A DNA stretch of 54,103 bases, taken from the NCBI GenBank assembly GCA_964390715.1, contig CAYMIM010000011.1, positions 1 to 54,103 on the forward strand, in the 5' to 3' direction. This DNA comes from JACOVP01 sp964390715 (GTDB taxonomy: Archaea > Nanobdellota > Nanobdellia > SCGC-AAA011-G17 > UBA489). Below are positions 1 through 8,373 of the stretch, piece after piece (within the stretch, counting starts at the first letter, position 1; each line of letters opens with the position of its first letter). Under the pieces are notes generated by a model. The model worked only from the letters and a program-made list of their open reading frames with translations. It ran no database searches and had not been told where the DNA came from. A program made the translations under genes and the position numbers.

Positions 1-120
1 GTCATCAGTTATAGAAATCATTATGCGCGATACAACCGGCAGTACTACTATCCTCCACCACGATATTATCGACCTTCTCCTTACCCGCGATGCAAATATC
101 CTGGAGATAGATGTTACTAA
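1..120 (+). CDS. 3' end of an unidentified protein (partial)
   Basis: A frame open from base 1 ends at a TAA at 118-120, 23 bases before the next start codon. The peptide is rich in Tyr, Pro and Arg and ends in a Cys-x6-Cys arrangement. A competing frame, open from base 2 to a TGA at 167-169, would overlap the next gene by 26 bases and is less economical. The family is not recognised and even the choice of frame is uncertain. Confidence 0.25.
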   Translation, partial: VISYRNHYARYNRQYYYPPPRYYRPSPYPRCKYPGDRCY

Positions 121-143
121 AGTAAGTTCTCAAAGAGGTCAAC

Positions 144-710
144 ATGGAAATAAAAAAAATAGAGAGTGAGGATCTTCAGCACGCGGCAACCATGTTACGC
201 AATTACTGGAAAGACTGTGGCATGAATTACACGCAGGAATGGACTTTAAATTATCTTGCTGATGGTCATAGAAATGAAGTAAAAAAAGACCAGTTCTTTG
301 TAGTGAAGGAGAATAATAAAGTTCTCGGAACTATCTCAATAGTCATTAATGTGAGCGACGTCGCGGAAATTCGTGATTTTGTGGTAAAGAAAGAGCACCG
401 AGGAAAGGGATTAGGGAAAAAGTTACTGGAATATGTCATCGAATACGCTAAGCATAATGATGTCAGAAAAATCTTCGCTTTGATCTTCCAGCCTTATCGT
501 CCATTCTATGAAAAATATGGGTTTCAATTGGAGGGATTTCTCAAAGATCATTTTAAAGACGGCGAGCATTTGTTAATTCTGAGCAAGCATCTCAAGGAAA
601 GAGAAATGAGGCAGGTAGATTTGAAAAAGAAATTAGATGATGAGCAGGAGCTCCAGCACATAGCATCAGAGACATCAGACAGATTGCAAAAATTACGGTT
701 GCGAAAATAA
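144..710 (+). CDS. GNAT-family N-acetyltransferase with C-terminal helix
   Basis: This 188-residue protein has the GNAT fold signature. A beta strand reads EIRDFVVKKEHRGKGLGKKL, containing the R-G-K-G-L-G acetyl-CoA pyrophosphate loop near residues 93-98, and is followed by a Y-x-K-Y-G-F stretch near residue 125 that is typical of the fourth motif. The last 40 residues are charged and predicted helical, beyond the usual GNAT core, so they may form a coiled-coil or partner contact. GNAT enzymes transfer an acetyl group from acetyl-CoA to an amine; the substrate cannot be read from sequence. The start is supported by an AGAGGTC ribosome binding site 5 bases upstream. Confidence 0.85.
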   Translation: MEIKKIESEDLQHAATMLRNYWKDCGMNYTQEWTLNYLADGHRNEVKKDQFFVVKENNKVLGTISIVINVSDVAEIRDFVVKKEHRGKGLGKKLLEYVIEYAKHNDVRKIFALIFQPYRPFYEKYGFQLEGFLKDHFKDGEHLLILSKHLKEREMRQVDLKKKLDDEQELQHIASETSDRLQKLRLRK

Positions 711-719
711 GATAAGTAA

Positions 720-728
720 ATTTATATA
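720..728 (+). promoter_or_regulatory. TATA box of the ABC exporter gene
   Basis: The sequence atttatata lies about 55 bases before the ATG at 783. The remaining leader carries a GAGAGAGGTC ribosome binding site, so this gene is probably leadered, unlike many of its leaderless neighbours. Confidence 0.5.
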
Positions 729-782
729 GTCTCATATAATCTCTTCTCTTTTTAGTGGTTAGAGAGAGGTCTATCGAAGAAA

Positions 783-2540
783 ATGAACGCTAAAAAGGGG
801 TCTTTTGCTGATTTCTATAAGTTAGTAAACTTGCTCATTCCTAATTTTAATAAGTTTGTAGTTGAGCGTTCAGCGGTCAGTTTAGTGTATGAAGGATTAA
901 AATTAGTTCCTGTCTATTTGGTAAAGCTCATCATCGATAATGTGCTTATACAGCATGATATCAAGCAAGCCGCGTTATTGACCAGCGCGATTTTCGGAAT
1001 ATTGCTGCTTCTGACGTTCGTGGAGATGTCTGCCTATAAGAGTATGCTCAAAAAAGTGGTGAATTTTCAGAAGATGTTTCTGGAGCGTGCGCATAAAAAA
1101 ATCGTGCACCTGCCTTTGTCTTTTCACGAGAGGCAAAGCACTGGAGCTATGGTAAGCAGGATCAACAAAGGAGCGCATTATCTTACGGAAGTGTTGTGGT
1201 TCGTTAATAATGATATCATCCCAACGTTTTTACAAATCATATTGACATCTATCTTGTTATTTTTTACAGAATGGCATATAGGTTTGATTTATCTCTGTTC
1301 ACTGCCATTTCTCCTTTGGTACATTTCAGAAAAAGGAAAGAAAGTGCAGCCCTTCAGAGAAAGATATCACAAGTCATTTGACGCGGCCAGTGGTGAATTA
1401 GCGCAAACACTGTATAATGTAAGAACAGTCAAGGATTATAGCCAGGAGCAGAAAGAATACAAGACTTATAGTGGGCTGTTAGAAAAATACACCAATGTAT
1501 TGCTCGAAAGATTTGCTATGGAGCGTTGGTTCATCACGTGGAGAGAGACCGCGACGAATGCTGTGCGTGTAGGAACAATGTTCTTGGCGGCGTGGTTTGT
1601 TATAAAAGGCGCGCTGACACCAGGAGATCTAGTGCTAGTATTTACCTTAACAGAAAAAGCGTTCGCTAGTCTGCACAGGGTTGGTCGTGTCTATAATCTC
1701 TTGGGTGACGCTCATGAGTCCTTGTCCCGAGTGCACGCCATTCTTGAAGAGCCTAATACACTGCATGAAAGTTTAAGTCCTGTAATCCTAAAAAAGACAG
1801 GTGGAAACATAGAAGTAAGAAGAGTGCGATTTTCCTATGGCACAGAAGCTGTCCTAAAAGATATAAGTTTTGTAATACCACCTAAAAAACTCATCGCGTT
1901 GATCGGCGAAAGCGGTTCAGGAAAAACAACAGTGATTAAGTTGCTTGCGAGGCATTATGATCCTATAGTAGGAAATATTCTCTTGGACGGTGTTGATTTG
2001 AGAAGGCTCAGTCTGAGAACAGTAAGAAGAAAAATCGCGGTAGTCAGCCAGCACACAGAAATTTTCAATAGAACAATCCATGAAAACATCGCCTATGGAA
2101 AGCCAAATGCCACAAGAAGAGAAGTCATCGAAGCTGCTAAAAAAGCGAACGCGCATGAGTTCATCACGTCTTTCAAAAAGGGATATGACACGTTGGTGGG
2201 TGAAAAGGGAGTTCGTTTGAGTGGCGGTCAGCAACAAAGAATAAGTATTGCGCGCGCGTTGCTCGCTGATCCAGAAATCTTGATTTTTGATGAAGCGACC
2301 AGTTCTCTCGACAGTAAATCAGAGATGAATATTCAGAAAGCGATATTCGCTGCTCGTGGAAAATACACTATAATTATTATTGCGCATAGATTAAGCACCA
2401 TAGAGCATGCGGATATTGTAGTGGTAATGCATGAAGGGAAAATAGCGGAAATAGGAACGCCAAAAAAGTTGCTCCAAAAGGGAAAAGGTTTGTATAAGCG
2501 CATGCGTGAATTGCAAAGATTGGGAGAAATAAGGAAATAG
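783..2540 (+). CDS. ABC exporter, fused membrane and ATPase domains
   Basis: This 585-residue half-transporter has an N-terminal membrane domain (about residues 20-320, six hydrophobic segments) and a C-terminal nucleotide-binding domain. The ATPase motifs are complete: Walker A GESGSGKTT near 378, signature LSGGQQQR near 480, Walker B ILIFDEATSS near 500 and switch histidine in IIIAHRLST. Domain order and length match the MsbA/ATM/multidrug exporter group, which works as a dimer pumping lipids, peptides or drugs outward using ATP. The substrate is not predictable. It stands alone with its own promoter and ribosome binding site, so it is probably homodimeric. Confidence 0.93.
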   Translation: MNAKKGSFADFYKLVNLLIPNFNKFVVERSAVSLVYEGLKLVPVYLVKLIIDNVLIQHDIKQAALLTSAIFGILLLLTFVEMSAYKSMLKKVVNFQKMFLERAHKKIVHLPLSFHERQSTGAMVSRINKGAHYLTEVLWFVNNDIIPTFLQIILTSILLFFTEWHIGLIYLCSLPFLLWYISEKGKKVQPFRERYHKSFDAASGELAQTLYNVRTVKDYSQEQKEYKTYSGLLEKYTNVLLERFAMERWFITWRETATNAVRVGTMFLAAWFVIKGALTPGDLVLVFTLTEKAFASLHRVGRVYNLLGDAHESLSRVHAILEEPNTLHESLSPVILKKTGGNIEVRRVRFSYGTEAVLKDISFVIPPKKLIALIGESGSGKTTVIKLLARHYDPIVGNILLDGVDLRRLSLRTVRRKIAVVSQHTEIFNRTIHENIAYGKPNATRREVIEAAKKANAHEFITSFKKGYDTLVGEKGVRLSGGQQQRISIARALLADPEILIFDEATSSLDSKSEMNIQKAIFAARGKYTIIIIAHRLSTIEHADIVVVMHEGKIAEIGTPKKLLQKGKGLYKRMRELQRLGEIRK

Positions 2541-2596
2541 CTCAACAAAAGCTTTTTATACGACCAACCCGTAAAGAAAGTCAAGAGGTTACCAAC

Positions 2597-2923
2597 ATGC
2601 CATTTCAAAAAGGGAATAATTCTTCCAGTACTACAACGCAGGAGCTAGCGCGTATGAACATCGAGCTCCAAAAAGTAACAATAGAGCTCATCGACAAGAT
2701 GAATAATCTAACCGTTCGTATGGATCGTATGCTCTCTTTATTTGAAGACGCCGCGAGAAATATGACAGCGACAGATGATAGTTCAGGGTTAAAGACGCAA
2801 CTGCAAGATCTTCTAGAGCAGAACAAAACCATTGCTCGTGGTTTGCTTTCTATTGAGAAGTATATGCGCGAACGTCAGCCCACTCAATTGTCGACATTCC
2901 AGCAAAAACAGAGCTATCCATAA
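2597..2923 (+). CDS. Small coiled-coil protein of unknown function
   Basis: The 108-residue protein starts after a GAGGTTACC ribosome binding site and a TATA-like ctttttatac at about 2549. Residues 15-60 and 65-95 show heptad-type hydrophobic spacing and suggest two coiled-coil helices. There is no cysteine, signal peptide or membrane segment. Its stop codon overlaps the start of the next gene by one base (TAATG), so the two are translationally coupled and probably act together. No family is recognised. Confidence 0.75.
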   Translation: MPFQKGNNSSSTTTQELARMNIELQKVTIELIDKMNNLTVRMDRMLSLFEDAARNMTATDDSSGLKTQLQDLLEQNKTIARGLLSIEKYMRERQPTQLSTFQQKQSYP

Positions 2924-4161
2924 TGGAAGACGAGATTCATTTTCTGGTCAATGAGCTAGAAGGAGAATTGCATACCAAAGTACAATCTATTCTTAGGGAC
3001 TTAGAGAAGCCAGTCGAGAAAAAAGATAATATAGCTATAAAAAAATTCACTCGTGCTTTAGTCCATGCGACAGCCAGAAGAGTATATGCGCGACAACCAC
3101 AGTTTCGTCAGCGGCAACCACGTTTACAGACAGACGCGTTCGCGCAGTTAAAACAATTAGAGCGACATCCTTTACCACCACCAAGACTTATAACACCACA
3201 GCGATCGTATTACACTCCAGTTATGCCTGCGCCTCCACAACCAACAGCGCAAGCGCGATCTGAGCAACCCCAAACTATTTCTCCAACAACACAACAACCA
3301 CACATGGATGGTTTCTTGCCTTCTGGATTGCCTCCAAAACCGCCAGAGCAAAAAATACAAAGAATGCCCACTGATGAGACACTTACAGGAACTCCAGAAT
3401 CCTTTGCGCAATACAAGCTGCCTTTGCCATCAGAAATTCCTAGATCAGAAAACAATCAGTCCTTTAAGCCATCACAATTGCAGCCAGCGCAACAGCTTCC
3501 GCCAAGTCCAACAATCTTAGCGCCAGCGCCCATTCAAACATCCATTCCGCCCATCGCGATAACAGTACCGCAAGGCATAGAGCCACCCATAGCGCTTATT
3601 GTCGACGCTGAATCAAAGAAGCCAATCGTGACCGTAAGCATACAAAATGATGTTTACACAGTAGCGGAACCGCCATTAACACCTGAAGAAATTAATATGG
3701 TCACGTGGTTGAGAAAAAAATTCACGGGAAAAGAGAAGAAAATCGCGAATAAAAAGAAGTTAAACAAGAAAATATGGAAATCCGCGAAAAAGATGAATTT
3801 CTCCATGCAAAAAAATGATGACAATGAGCATCTCAAAATAAAATATTATTTAGTTAAGCACTTGATGCAATTCGGCTGGGTTGAGCCCTTGCTCCATGAT
3901 GAAGCGGTCACGAAAATCAGGTGTGATGGGGAAAATATTCCTCTGATCATTGTAAGAAAAGAAAAAACCTTGAAGACAAATATCACATTTCCGGCTGCGG
4001 AGCATATCAATCGCTTCCTGATCAGATTCGCGGGACGTGTCTATAAAAAAGTCTCAGAAAAAAATCCTCTTCTAGATTTCACAGCGAATGACTATCACAT
4101 AGAAGGCTCATTGAAGACAGCGACAACGCCAGCGAGATTTACTTTGACAAGGGTGCTTTAG
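2923..4161 (+). CDS. Orphan N-terminal domain of a secretion/pilus ATPase with Pro/Gln-rich linker
   Basis: The 412-residue protein has a short helical head, a long Pro/Gln-rich low-complexity region (about residues 58-225), a basic helical stretch and a folded C-terminal part. The C-terminal 110 residues resemble the N-terminal domain of archaeal type II/IV secretion and archaellum ATPases. They contain a YYLVKHL helix, a W-V-E-P-L-L-x-D segment, I-R-C-D-G-E-N-I-P, and an ending R-F-T-L-T-R that corresponds to the S-x-F-T-I-R-K junction just before the RecA-like ATPase domain. The ATPase domain itself is absent: the stop follows directly and the next gene is convergent with a 23-base overlap. 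It may be a regulatory or scaffold paralogue, or a truncated remnant. Family assignment is by pattern only. Confidence 0.6.
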   Translation: MEDEIHFLVNELEGELHTKVQSILRDLEKPVEKKDNIAIKKFTRALVHATARRVYARQPQFRQRQPRLQTDAFAQLKQLERHPLPPPRLITPQRSYYTPVMPAPPQPTAQARSEQPQTISPTTQQPHMDGFLPSGLPPKPPEQKIQRMPTDETLTGTPESFAQYKLPLPSEIPRSENNQSFKPSQLQPAQQLPPSPTILAPAPIQTSIPPIAITVPQGIEPPIALIVDAESKKPIVTVSIQNDVYTVAEPPLTPEEINMVTWLRKKFTGKEKKIANKKKLNKKIWKSAKKMNFSMQKNDDNEHLKIKYYLVKHLMQFGWVEPLLHDEAVTKIRCDGENIPLIIVRKEKTLKTNITFPAAEHINRFLIRFAGRVYKKVSEKNPLLDFTANDYHIEGSLKTATTPARFTLTRVL

Positions 4162-5128
4162 CGGTCTTCCAGATAATATCTATTTCGTCGCAGCGTTCAT
4201 AGGGGTAGATGTCTAGTTTATTCTCACGTCGTCCAGCATGATATTCTAAGAGTCCCTGCCAAGCGATCATTGCTCCATTGTCACCTGCGTAGTGCATCGG
4301 CACAGCAAAAAATCTAGCTCCACGTGCTTTGCACATAATTTCTAACATAGCGCAGAGACGTTTGTTCGCGGCGACCCCGCCAATCAACAAGACTTCTTTT
4401 TTACGGAGATGTGCCATCGCTCTTTCCGTAACTTCTGTAATCATGCTGAAAAAAACTTCTTGCAGTGAGTAGCATAAGTCTTCTTTCGCAACACCTTTGC
4501 TTGCTAATTGTGTTACTTTGGTGATAATGCCAGAAAAAGCGACATCCATGCCTTTGACTGTGTAAGGTAATTCAACCCATTTGCCAGCGCGTGCTAGCTG
4601 CTCAACTTTTGGACCGCCAGGAAAACCTAAGCCAAGAACTCTGGCGAATTTATCCAGCGCGTTCCCTAGTCCGATGTCTTCAGTCTCTCCAAACACTCTA
4701 TATTTGCCAGCTTCAAGGGCGATGATTTGTGTGTTCGCTCCACTAAGGTATAACATCACAGGATCTTCAGCTTGAGTAAATAATAATCCCGAAGTCAGAT
4801 GTGCCATAGGATGATGTGCTCCAATAATATCACAATGAAAAGAAGCCGCGTATTCTTTTGCTTTCGCAAGACCAACACGCAAGCAAGGAGACAATCCAGG
4901 TCCGCGAGAATAAACAACTAAATCAACGTGATCTACTTTTGCGTCAGTAAGTGCTTTCTTAATCACGGTATCGGCGACTCGTTTATGATGTTCAGCGACT
5001 TCCGTTGGAATCATCCCGCCTTCCACAGTCGTAAACGTATCACGGACATCACTCAAAACTTGTCCTTTGTTATTGACAATAGCGGCGCCAAACGTATGCG
5101 CGGTCGATTCAATGCCTAAAACAAGCAT
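4139..5128 (-). CDS. kae1: Kae1, tRNA N6-threonylcarbamoyladenosine transferase (KEOPS)
   Basis: This 329-residue protein is the catalytic KEOPS subunit, which moves a threonylcarbamoyl group onto A37 of tRNAs that read ANN codons. It shows the ASKHA-fold start MLVLGIESTAHTFG, the metal-binding HHPMAH near residue 104, YLSGANTQ near 128 and GGVAANKRL near 250. The length matches stand-alone Kae1; the Bud32 kinase fused to it in some archaea is not present. It is the last gene of a four-gene minus-strand operon and its ATG follows the upstream TAA with no gap. Confidence 0.95.
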   Translation of the reverse strand: MLVLGIESTAHTFGAAIVNNKGQVLSDVRDTFTTVEGGMIPTEVAEHHKRVADTVIKKALTDAKVDHVDLVVYSRGPGLSPCLRVGLAKAKEYAASFHCDIIGAHHPMAHLTSGLLFTQAEDPVMLYLSGANTQIIALEAGKYRVFGETEDIGLGNALDKFARVLGLGFPGGPKVEQLARAGKWVELPYTVKGMDVAFSGIITKVTQLASKGVAKEDLCYSLQEVFFSMITEVTERAMAHLRKKEVLLIGGVAANKRLCAMLEIMCKARGARFFAVPMHYAGDNGAMIAWQGLLEYHAGRRENKLDIYPYERCDEIDIIWKTAKAPLSK

Positions 5129-5419
5129 TTATTCATCCTCTCTATCTTCCTCATAATAAAATCCTTTCATTTTCGATTCCATTTTTATACGAGGTAAAGT
5201 ATTTCCACTAGTTTGTGTTTCATTATACGAAGAAAAAACGATAGATACTGGTCGTCCACGATAAGAGTTGTCTAAATAGATTTCATTGCCAGAACATTGA
5301 ATTGAAGAACCGGGAAATTCCTTCTTAAGTCGAGCTTCTAACTGTTTAAAGGGAATTCCTTCATCTAAAATATCTACAAGAGTGCTAAGATAATTTTTTG
5401 GGAGTTGTTGATCACTCAT
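5129..5419 (-). CDS. Hypothetical 96-residue protein in the AEP-Kae1 operon
   Basis: A small, mostly acidic protein with an acidic C-terminal tail. Its start overlaps the upstream stop in an ATGA and its stop abuts the kae1 start, so it is certainly expressed with them. No motif is recognised. The mixture of strands around residues 38-65 suggests a small alpha/beta fold. It does not obviously resemble KEOPS subunits Pcc1 or Cgi121, but that possibility should be tested by profile search. Confidence 0.7.
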   Translation of the reverse strand: MSDQQLPKNYLSTLVDILDEGIPFKQLEARLKKEFPGSSIQCSGNEIYLDNSYRGRPVSIVFSSYNETQTSGNTLPRIKMESKMKGFYYEEDREDE

Positions 5420-5805
5420 AATAAACGTAATTCCTTTATTTTAATCTCATCATAGAGTTCCATATATTCCGAATGATTCTTCATGCGTTTCATGGCTTTG
5501 CTTTTTTCGCAGAGGCGGGCAAAAAAGTGAAAGAGTTTTTCATCTACAGCGTCTTCATCCAATAATCGGACAACAAAAATGCTGCCAATAAGATCATCAT
5601 AATCTTGGATTTCCATCTTGCCTCGTTGCTTAACCTGTCTCAGAATATCTTGCACAATAGGTTCTGGATGTTCTAGGGCGTACTGCTTTTCAAAGGTCTG
5701 TCTGTCGTTATCTTTGCTAAAATGAACTACAAATTTCGCGGTGCCTGCCTTAGGATCAAAGTGTGCGATGGTTAATTTGTCCATGCGTAAGGTGACGTCT
5801 TTCAT
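5416..5805 (-). CDS. Hypothetical 129-residue protein in the AEP-Kae1 operon
   Basis: The N-terminal half looks beta-rich (V-T-L-R-M-D, A-K-F-V-V-H-F) and the C-terminal half alpha-helical and basic. It overlaps both neighbours by four bases (ATGA), which implies translational coupling with the primase-like gene upstream and the 96-residue gene downstream. It has one cysteine and no zinc or Fe-S ligand set, so it is not evidently a PriL-type large primase subunit. No family is recognised. Confidence 0.7.
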   Translation of the reverse strand: MKDVTLRMDKLTIAHFDPKAGTAKFVVHFSKDNDRQTFEKQYALEHPEPIVQDILRQVKQRGKMEIQDYDDLIGSIFVVRLLDEDAVDEKLFHFFARLCEKSKAMKRMKNHSEYMELYDEIKIKELRLL

Positions 5806-6707
5806 GGGATGAGCTTCCTAAAGTGATCCAAGGTGTCTAAAACTTTCTTTGGAGTATAACTTTGGAGTTCCTTTATAAGATTTTTGTCATAGATTCGTCG
5901 AATATCGACTGGCAGGGCTATGCCATCGAAGCTTTCAGGGGTGTTGACATGCAAGGAAAAAGGTGCTCGCGCTAGTTTTCCAGAGGGGCTTTGGCTGGGA
6001 TCTATAGTTATCCACCCTTGCTTTTTTTCATGGCCTCCTTGAGTTTTCTGGTAAACCGTTTTCGAGATTTTTTCGATCCACCGTCCAGTGAAACTTCTGA
6101 GAGGATCATCTTTGCTATAACTGATAAACCGCTCATAAAAAGAGGCAGGTAATGATTTGTTCAAGAGCAAGTAGACATGAAAACTACTACCAGTCCATAA
6201 AACAAAAAATTTGAAGGAGCCAACAATATCACGAAATTGCTTGTCCTCAGCGATAACATCTAGTAAAGCTACAGTAACCTCTTGCGCGATATTTGAATCA
6301 ACTCCCTTTCGATCAATATCGAAAAAAATTCGTTCCAGAGAAGTGCCAGCGCTTTCTCCATTCGTCGCGTAAAAAAAGTCGATGTATTTTCTGGGCACAA
6401 AATAGGTCCAGATGCGTTGCTGTTTTTCATTCAGTCTTCCTCGCACATCCGCGAGCGCGTTAATGCGCAATTTCAGCAAAGAAATATCAACATCAGTGAT
6501 CAAGTCATCGATTTTCAGCGGTCCATTGGTCGTTGCTCGTCGCAAAAAGAAAGGAATGTTGCCTTTAGGCAGGTGAATTTTCGTAGCTAGTGATTTTCCT
6601 TTCAAAAAAGTTCTCAGCAAAGGAGCGACTCGAGTATAATAATACAAGACATCTAAAGAACCACTAGGTTGTAAAGGATTTTTAAGTTGTAAATCTTGCA
6701 TAACCAT
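5802..6707 (-). CDS. AEP-superfamily primase/polymerase-like protein
   Basis: This 301-residue protein carries the three archaeo-eukaryotic primase motifs in order. These are the catalytic D-h-D as FFDID (Asp130, Asp132), the S-x-H nucleotide-binding motif as SSFHVYLLL (Ser175, His177), and a third acidic hD as ITIDP (Asp236), followed by KLARAPFSLH, which resembles the R-x-P-x-S-L-H block of PriS and LigD-type polymerases. The family makes primers or extends DNA/RNA ends. The usual PriS zinc motif is not visible, so this could be a divergent small primase subunit or a repair-type primase-polymerase. A TATA element (minus strand, 6729-6737) lies about 25 bases upstream, so the gene is probably leaderless. 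It heads the operon ending in kae1. Confidence 0.75.
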   Translation of the reverse strand: MVMQDLQLKNPLQPSGSLDVLYYYTRVAPLLRTFLKGKSLATKIHLPKGNIPFFLRRATTNGPLKIDDLITDVDISLLKLRINALADVRGRLNEKQQRIWTYFVPRKYIDFFYATNGESAGTSLERIFFDIDRKGVDSNIAQEVTVALLDVIAEDKQFRDIVGSFKFFVLWTGSSFHVYLLLNKSLPASFYERFISYSKDDPLRSFTGRWIEKISKTVYQKTQGGHEKKQGWITIDPSQSPSGKLARAPFSLHVNTPESFDGIALPVDIRRIYDKNLIKELQSYTPKKVLDTLDHFRKLIP

Positions 6708-6790
6708 CTGCTGATATGGTGAAGGTGCTATTTAAAAGTTAAGTCGGTAGAGGAGACAATATATACTACTTTATAGTAATAATAAAAGAA

Positions 6791-6800
6791 ACATTTATAA
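6791..6800 (+). promoter_or_regulatory. TATA box of the PD-(D/E)XK-like gene
   Basis: The sequence acatttataa is centred about 27 bases before the ATG at 6824, which fits a leaderless archaeal transcript. The divergent operon has its own TATA on the other strand at 6729-6737, so this 116-base gap holds two back-to-back promoters. Confidence 0.55.
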
Positions 6801-6823
6801 AGACAGTAAGATAAAGGATAATT

Positions 6824-7633
6824 ATGATAATATCTCCAGATGAATTGCGAAACTACCTTGGAATAGACTTAGAAAGTCGATTAGAAAGGTTTAGTCCAGA
6901 ATTAAGAGAAACAGTAAGAAAACTGGATGAAATATCGCGGCAGACAACAAATACCCCTTTCTTAGACTATTTGACAGTACAGCATCAGCAAGAAGTAAGA
7001 TCTATAAGAAGTCTGGCTGAGGAATGTGGAATAGGGAATATGGTTTTATTAAAAATTTTTAAAGAATATAGTATTCCGAAAAGAACACAAGCTGAAGGAG
7101 TAAGAGCAAATTGGCAGGATCCAGAATTTAGAGCAAGACAAGCTGAAGGAACAAGAGAAGCAAGATTAAATTCAAAAAATGCTGGGAAGTTTTATCTTCC
7201 AACTATACAAGGAACAAGAAAAGATATTGGCTATGCAAAATCTACGTGGGAAGCAAACCTCGCTAGAGTATTTAGCTATATAGGAAGAGAATATCTCATG
7301 CATGAGAAAATGAAGCTCACTATAGCTAATGAACAAAAGTACCTCTTTAAAGATATCAAAAGCGATATGGGAGTCGATTTTATAGTTACAGATCCAAGAG
7401 GGAATTTAAAGATCTATGAGATTATGGCGCATCCATTCAAAGATCCGAAAGGTGTCGCAAAATTAGAAATGCTCGCGGAGCAATATCCTACTATAAAAAT
7501 AAAACCAGTATCAGCTAGGTTGTACCGAAGATTAGAACAACGTTTCCAAGAACGTATTAATGGAGATGCAAGATTTGCAGGATGGGAGCAGAAAGAAGAC
7601 AACGTAAGAGATAATCCAGCAAAATATAAATAA
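6824..7633 (+). CDS. HTH-NUMOD-like protein with degenerate PD-(D/E)XK nuclease domain
   Basis: The 269-residue protein has a helical N-terminus, a helix-turn-helix-like segment (about 56-85, RSLAEECGIG), and a NUMOD-like stretch NWQDPEFRARQAEGTREAR (97-115). It then has a block that opens with the W-E-A-N-L-A-R helix (142-148) seen in homing-type and very-short-patch-like nucleases. The nuclease core has Asp185 (GVDFIV) and Glu199 (IYEI), but the catalytic lysine expected two residues after the glutamate is Met201. It may therefore be a catalytically altered or domesticated homing endonuclease, or use another lysine. It is AT-richer than its neighbours, which fits transfer. A leaderless promoter precedes it. 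Confidence 0.6.
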   Translation: MIISPDELRNYLGIDLESRLERFSPELRETVRKLDEISRQTTNTPFLDYLTVQHQQEVRSIRSLAEECGIGNMVLLKIFKEYSIPKRTQAEGVRANWQDPEFRARQAEGTREARLNSKNAGKFYLPTIQGTRKDIGYAKSTWEANLARVFSYIGREYLMHEKMKLTIANEQKYLFKDIKSDMGVDFIVTDPRGNLKIYEIMAHPFKDPKGVAKLEMLAEQYPTIKIKPVSARLYRRLEQRFQERINGDARFAGWEQKEDNVRDNPAKYK

Positions 7634-7666
7634 AAGAAGTGACTTAAAGATTTTGAGCAACCAAAA

Positions 7667-7676
7667 CATTTATAGA
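7667..7676 (+). promoter_or_regulatory. TATA box of the GGDEF-protein gene
   Basis: An acatttatag element lies about 27 bases before the ATG at 7699, the spacing expected for a leaderless or nearly leaderless archaeal transcript. Confidence 0.5.
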
Positions 7677-7698
7677 AAGAGACGGGTGAATGATTTAG

Positions 7699-8373
7699 AT
7701 GTCCTACAATCCCATCAAAGACTATGAGCAGGTTCGCGATCGTTTGTCGCAGTTGAGACGAGTCGCAAAAGGAGAATTCCAGCAGTCATTATTGGAAGAT
7801 ATCGCTAAAAGCGCGGAGCGTCTAAGAGAGTGCGCGACAGCAAATCCCGTTACGGGATATTATGGCATGCGTGAGCTAGAACACGACAAAGAAACATACA
7901 GATCGCGTCGCTTCAATCAGGAGTTTGATTTCTTCATTATCAATATAGATCTAGACAAGTTTGGAGACTTCAACAAGAAATATGGTCAGAAAGTGGGAGA
8001 CGCGGTGCTCAAAGCAGTAGCTGAAATTCTAAAGGAAGGGACAAGAGAGTATGACACGGTGCGCCAGAAAGAGAATAAAGAAACCATGAAAGGATATCAT
8101 AAGCATGGAGAAGAGTTCGAAGTAGTTATCCAGGCGCCAAGCAAGGAAATCGCTTATTTCGTCGCGGATCGTTTGAGAAAAGACATTGAAGAGAAGAGTC
8201 CAGAATTCACGAAGAGGGCGCTCAGGGGAAAAGAAGGATACAAAGTCACAGCGACCTTCGGCATGACCAAGTGGGATGCTGATAATGAAAGATTCGAAAA
8301 AGCGGAAGAGCGCGCGGACAAAAGAATGCAGGAAGGAAAAAGAGAATTAAGAAATAAAGTTTATTATGTTTAA
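7699..8373 (+). CDS. Atypical GGDEF-domain (nucleotidyl cyclase-like) protein
   Basis: The 224-residue protein is a single soluble GGDEF-type domain after a 45-residue helical lead. The metal-binding block reads IDLDKFGDFNKKYG (Asp84, Asp86, Asn92) and the family V-T-G-Y-x-x-M segment lies at 51-57. The signature loop reads HGEEF (136-140), with His in place of the first Gly, and the segment before it is longer than usual. Canonical members make c-di-GMP from two GTP. Archaea rarely use that messenger, so the product could differ or the domain could only bind nucleotide. There is no I-site, sensor domain or membrane segment. The last codons overlap the convergent alaX gene. Confidence 0.75.
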   Translation: MSYNPIKDYEQVRDRLSQLRRVAKGEFQQSLLEDIAKSAERLRECATANPVTGYYGMRELEHDKETYRSRRFNQEFDFFIINIDLDKFGDFNKKYGQKVGDAVLKAVAEILKEGTREYDTVRQKENKETMKGYHKHGEEFEVVIQAPSKEIAYFVADRLRKDIEEKSPEFTKRALRGKEGYKVTATFGMTKWDADNERFEKAEERADKRMQEGKRELRNKVYYV

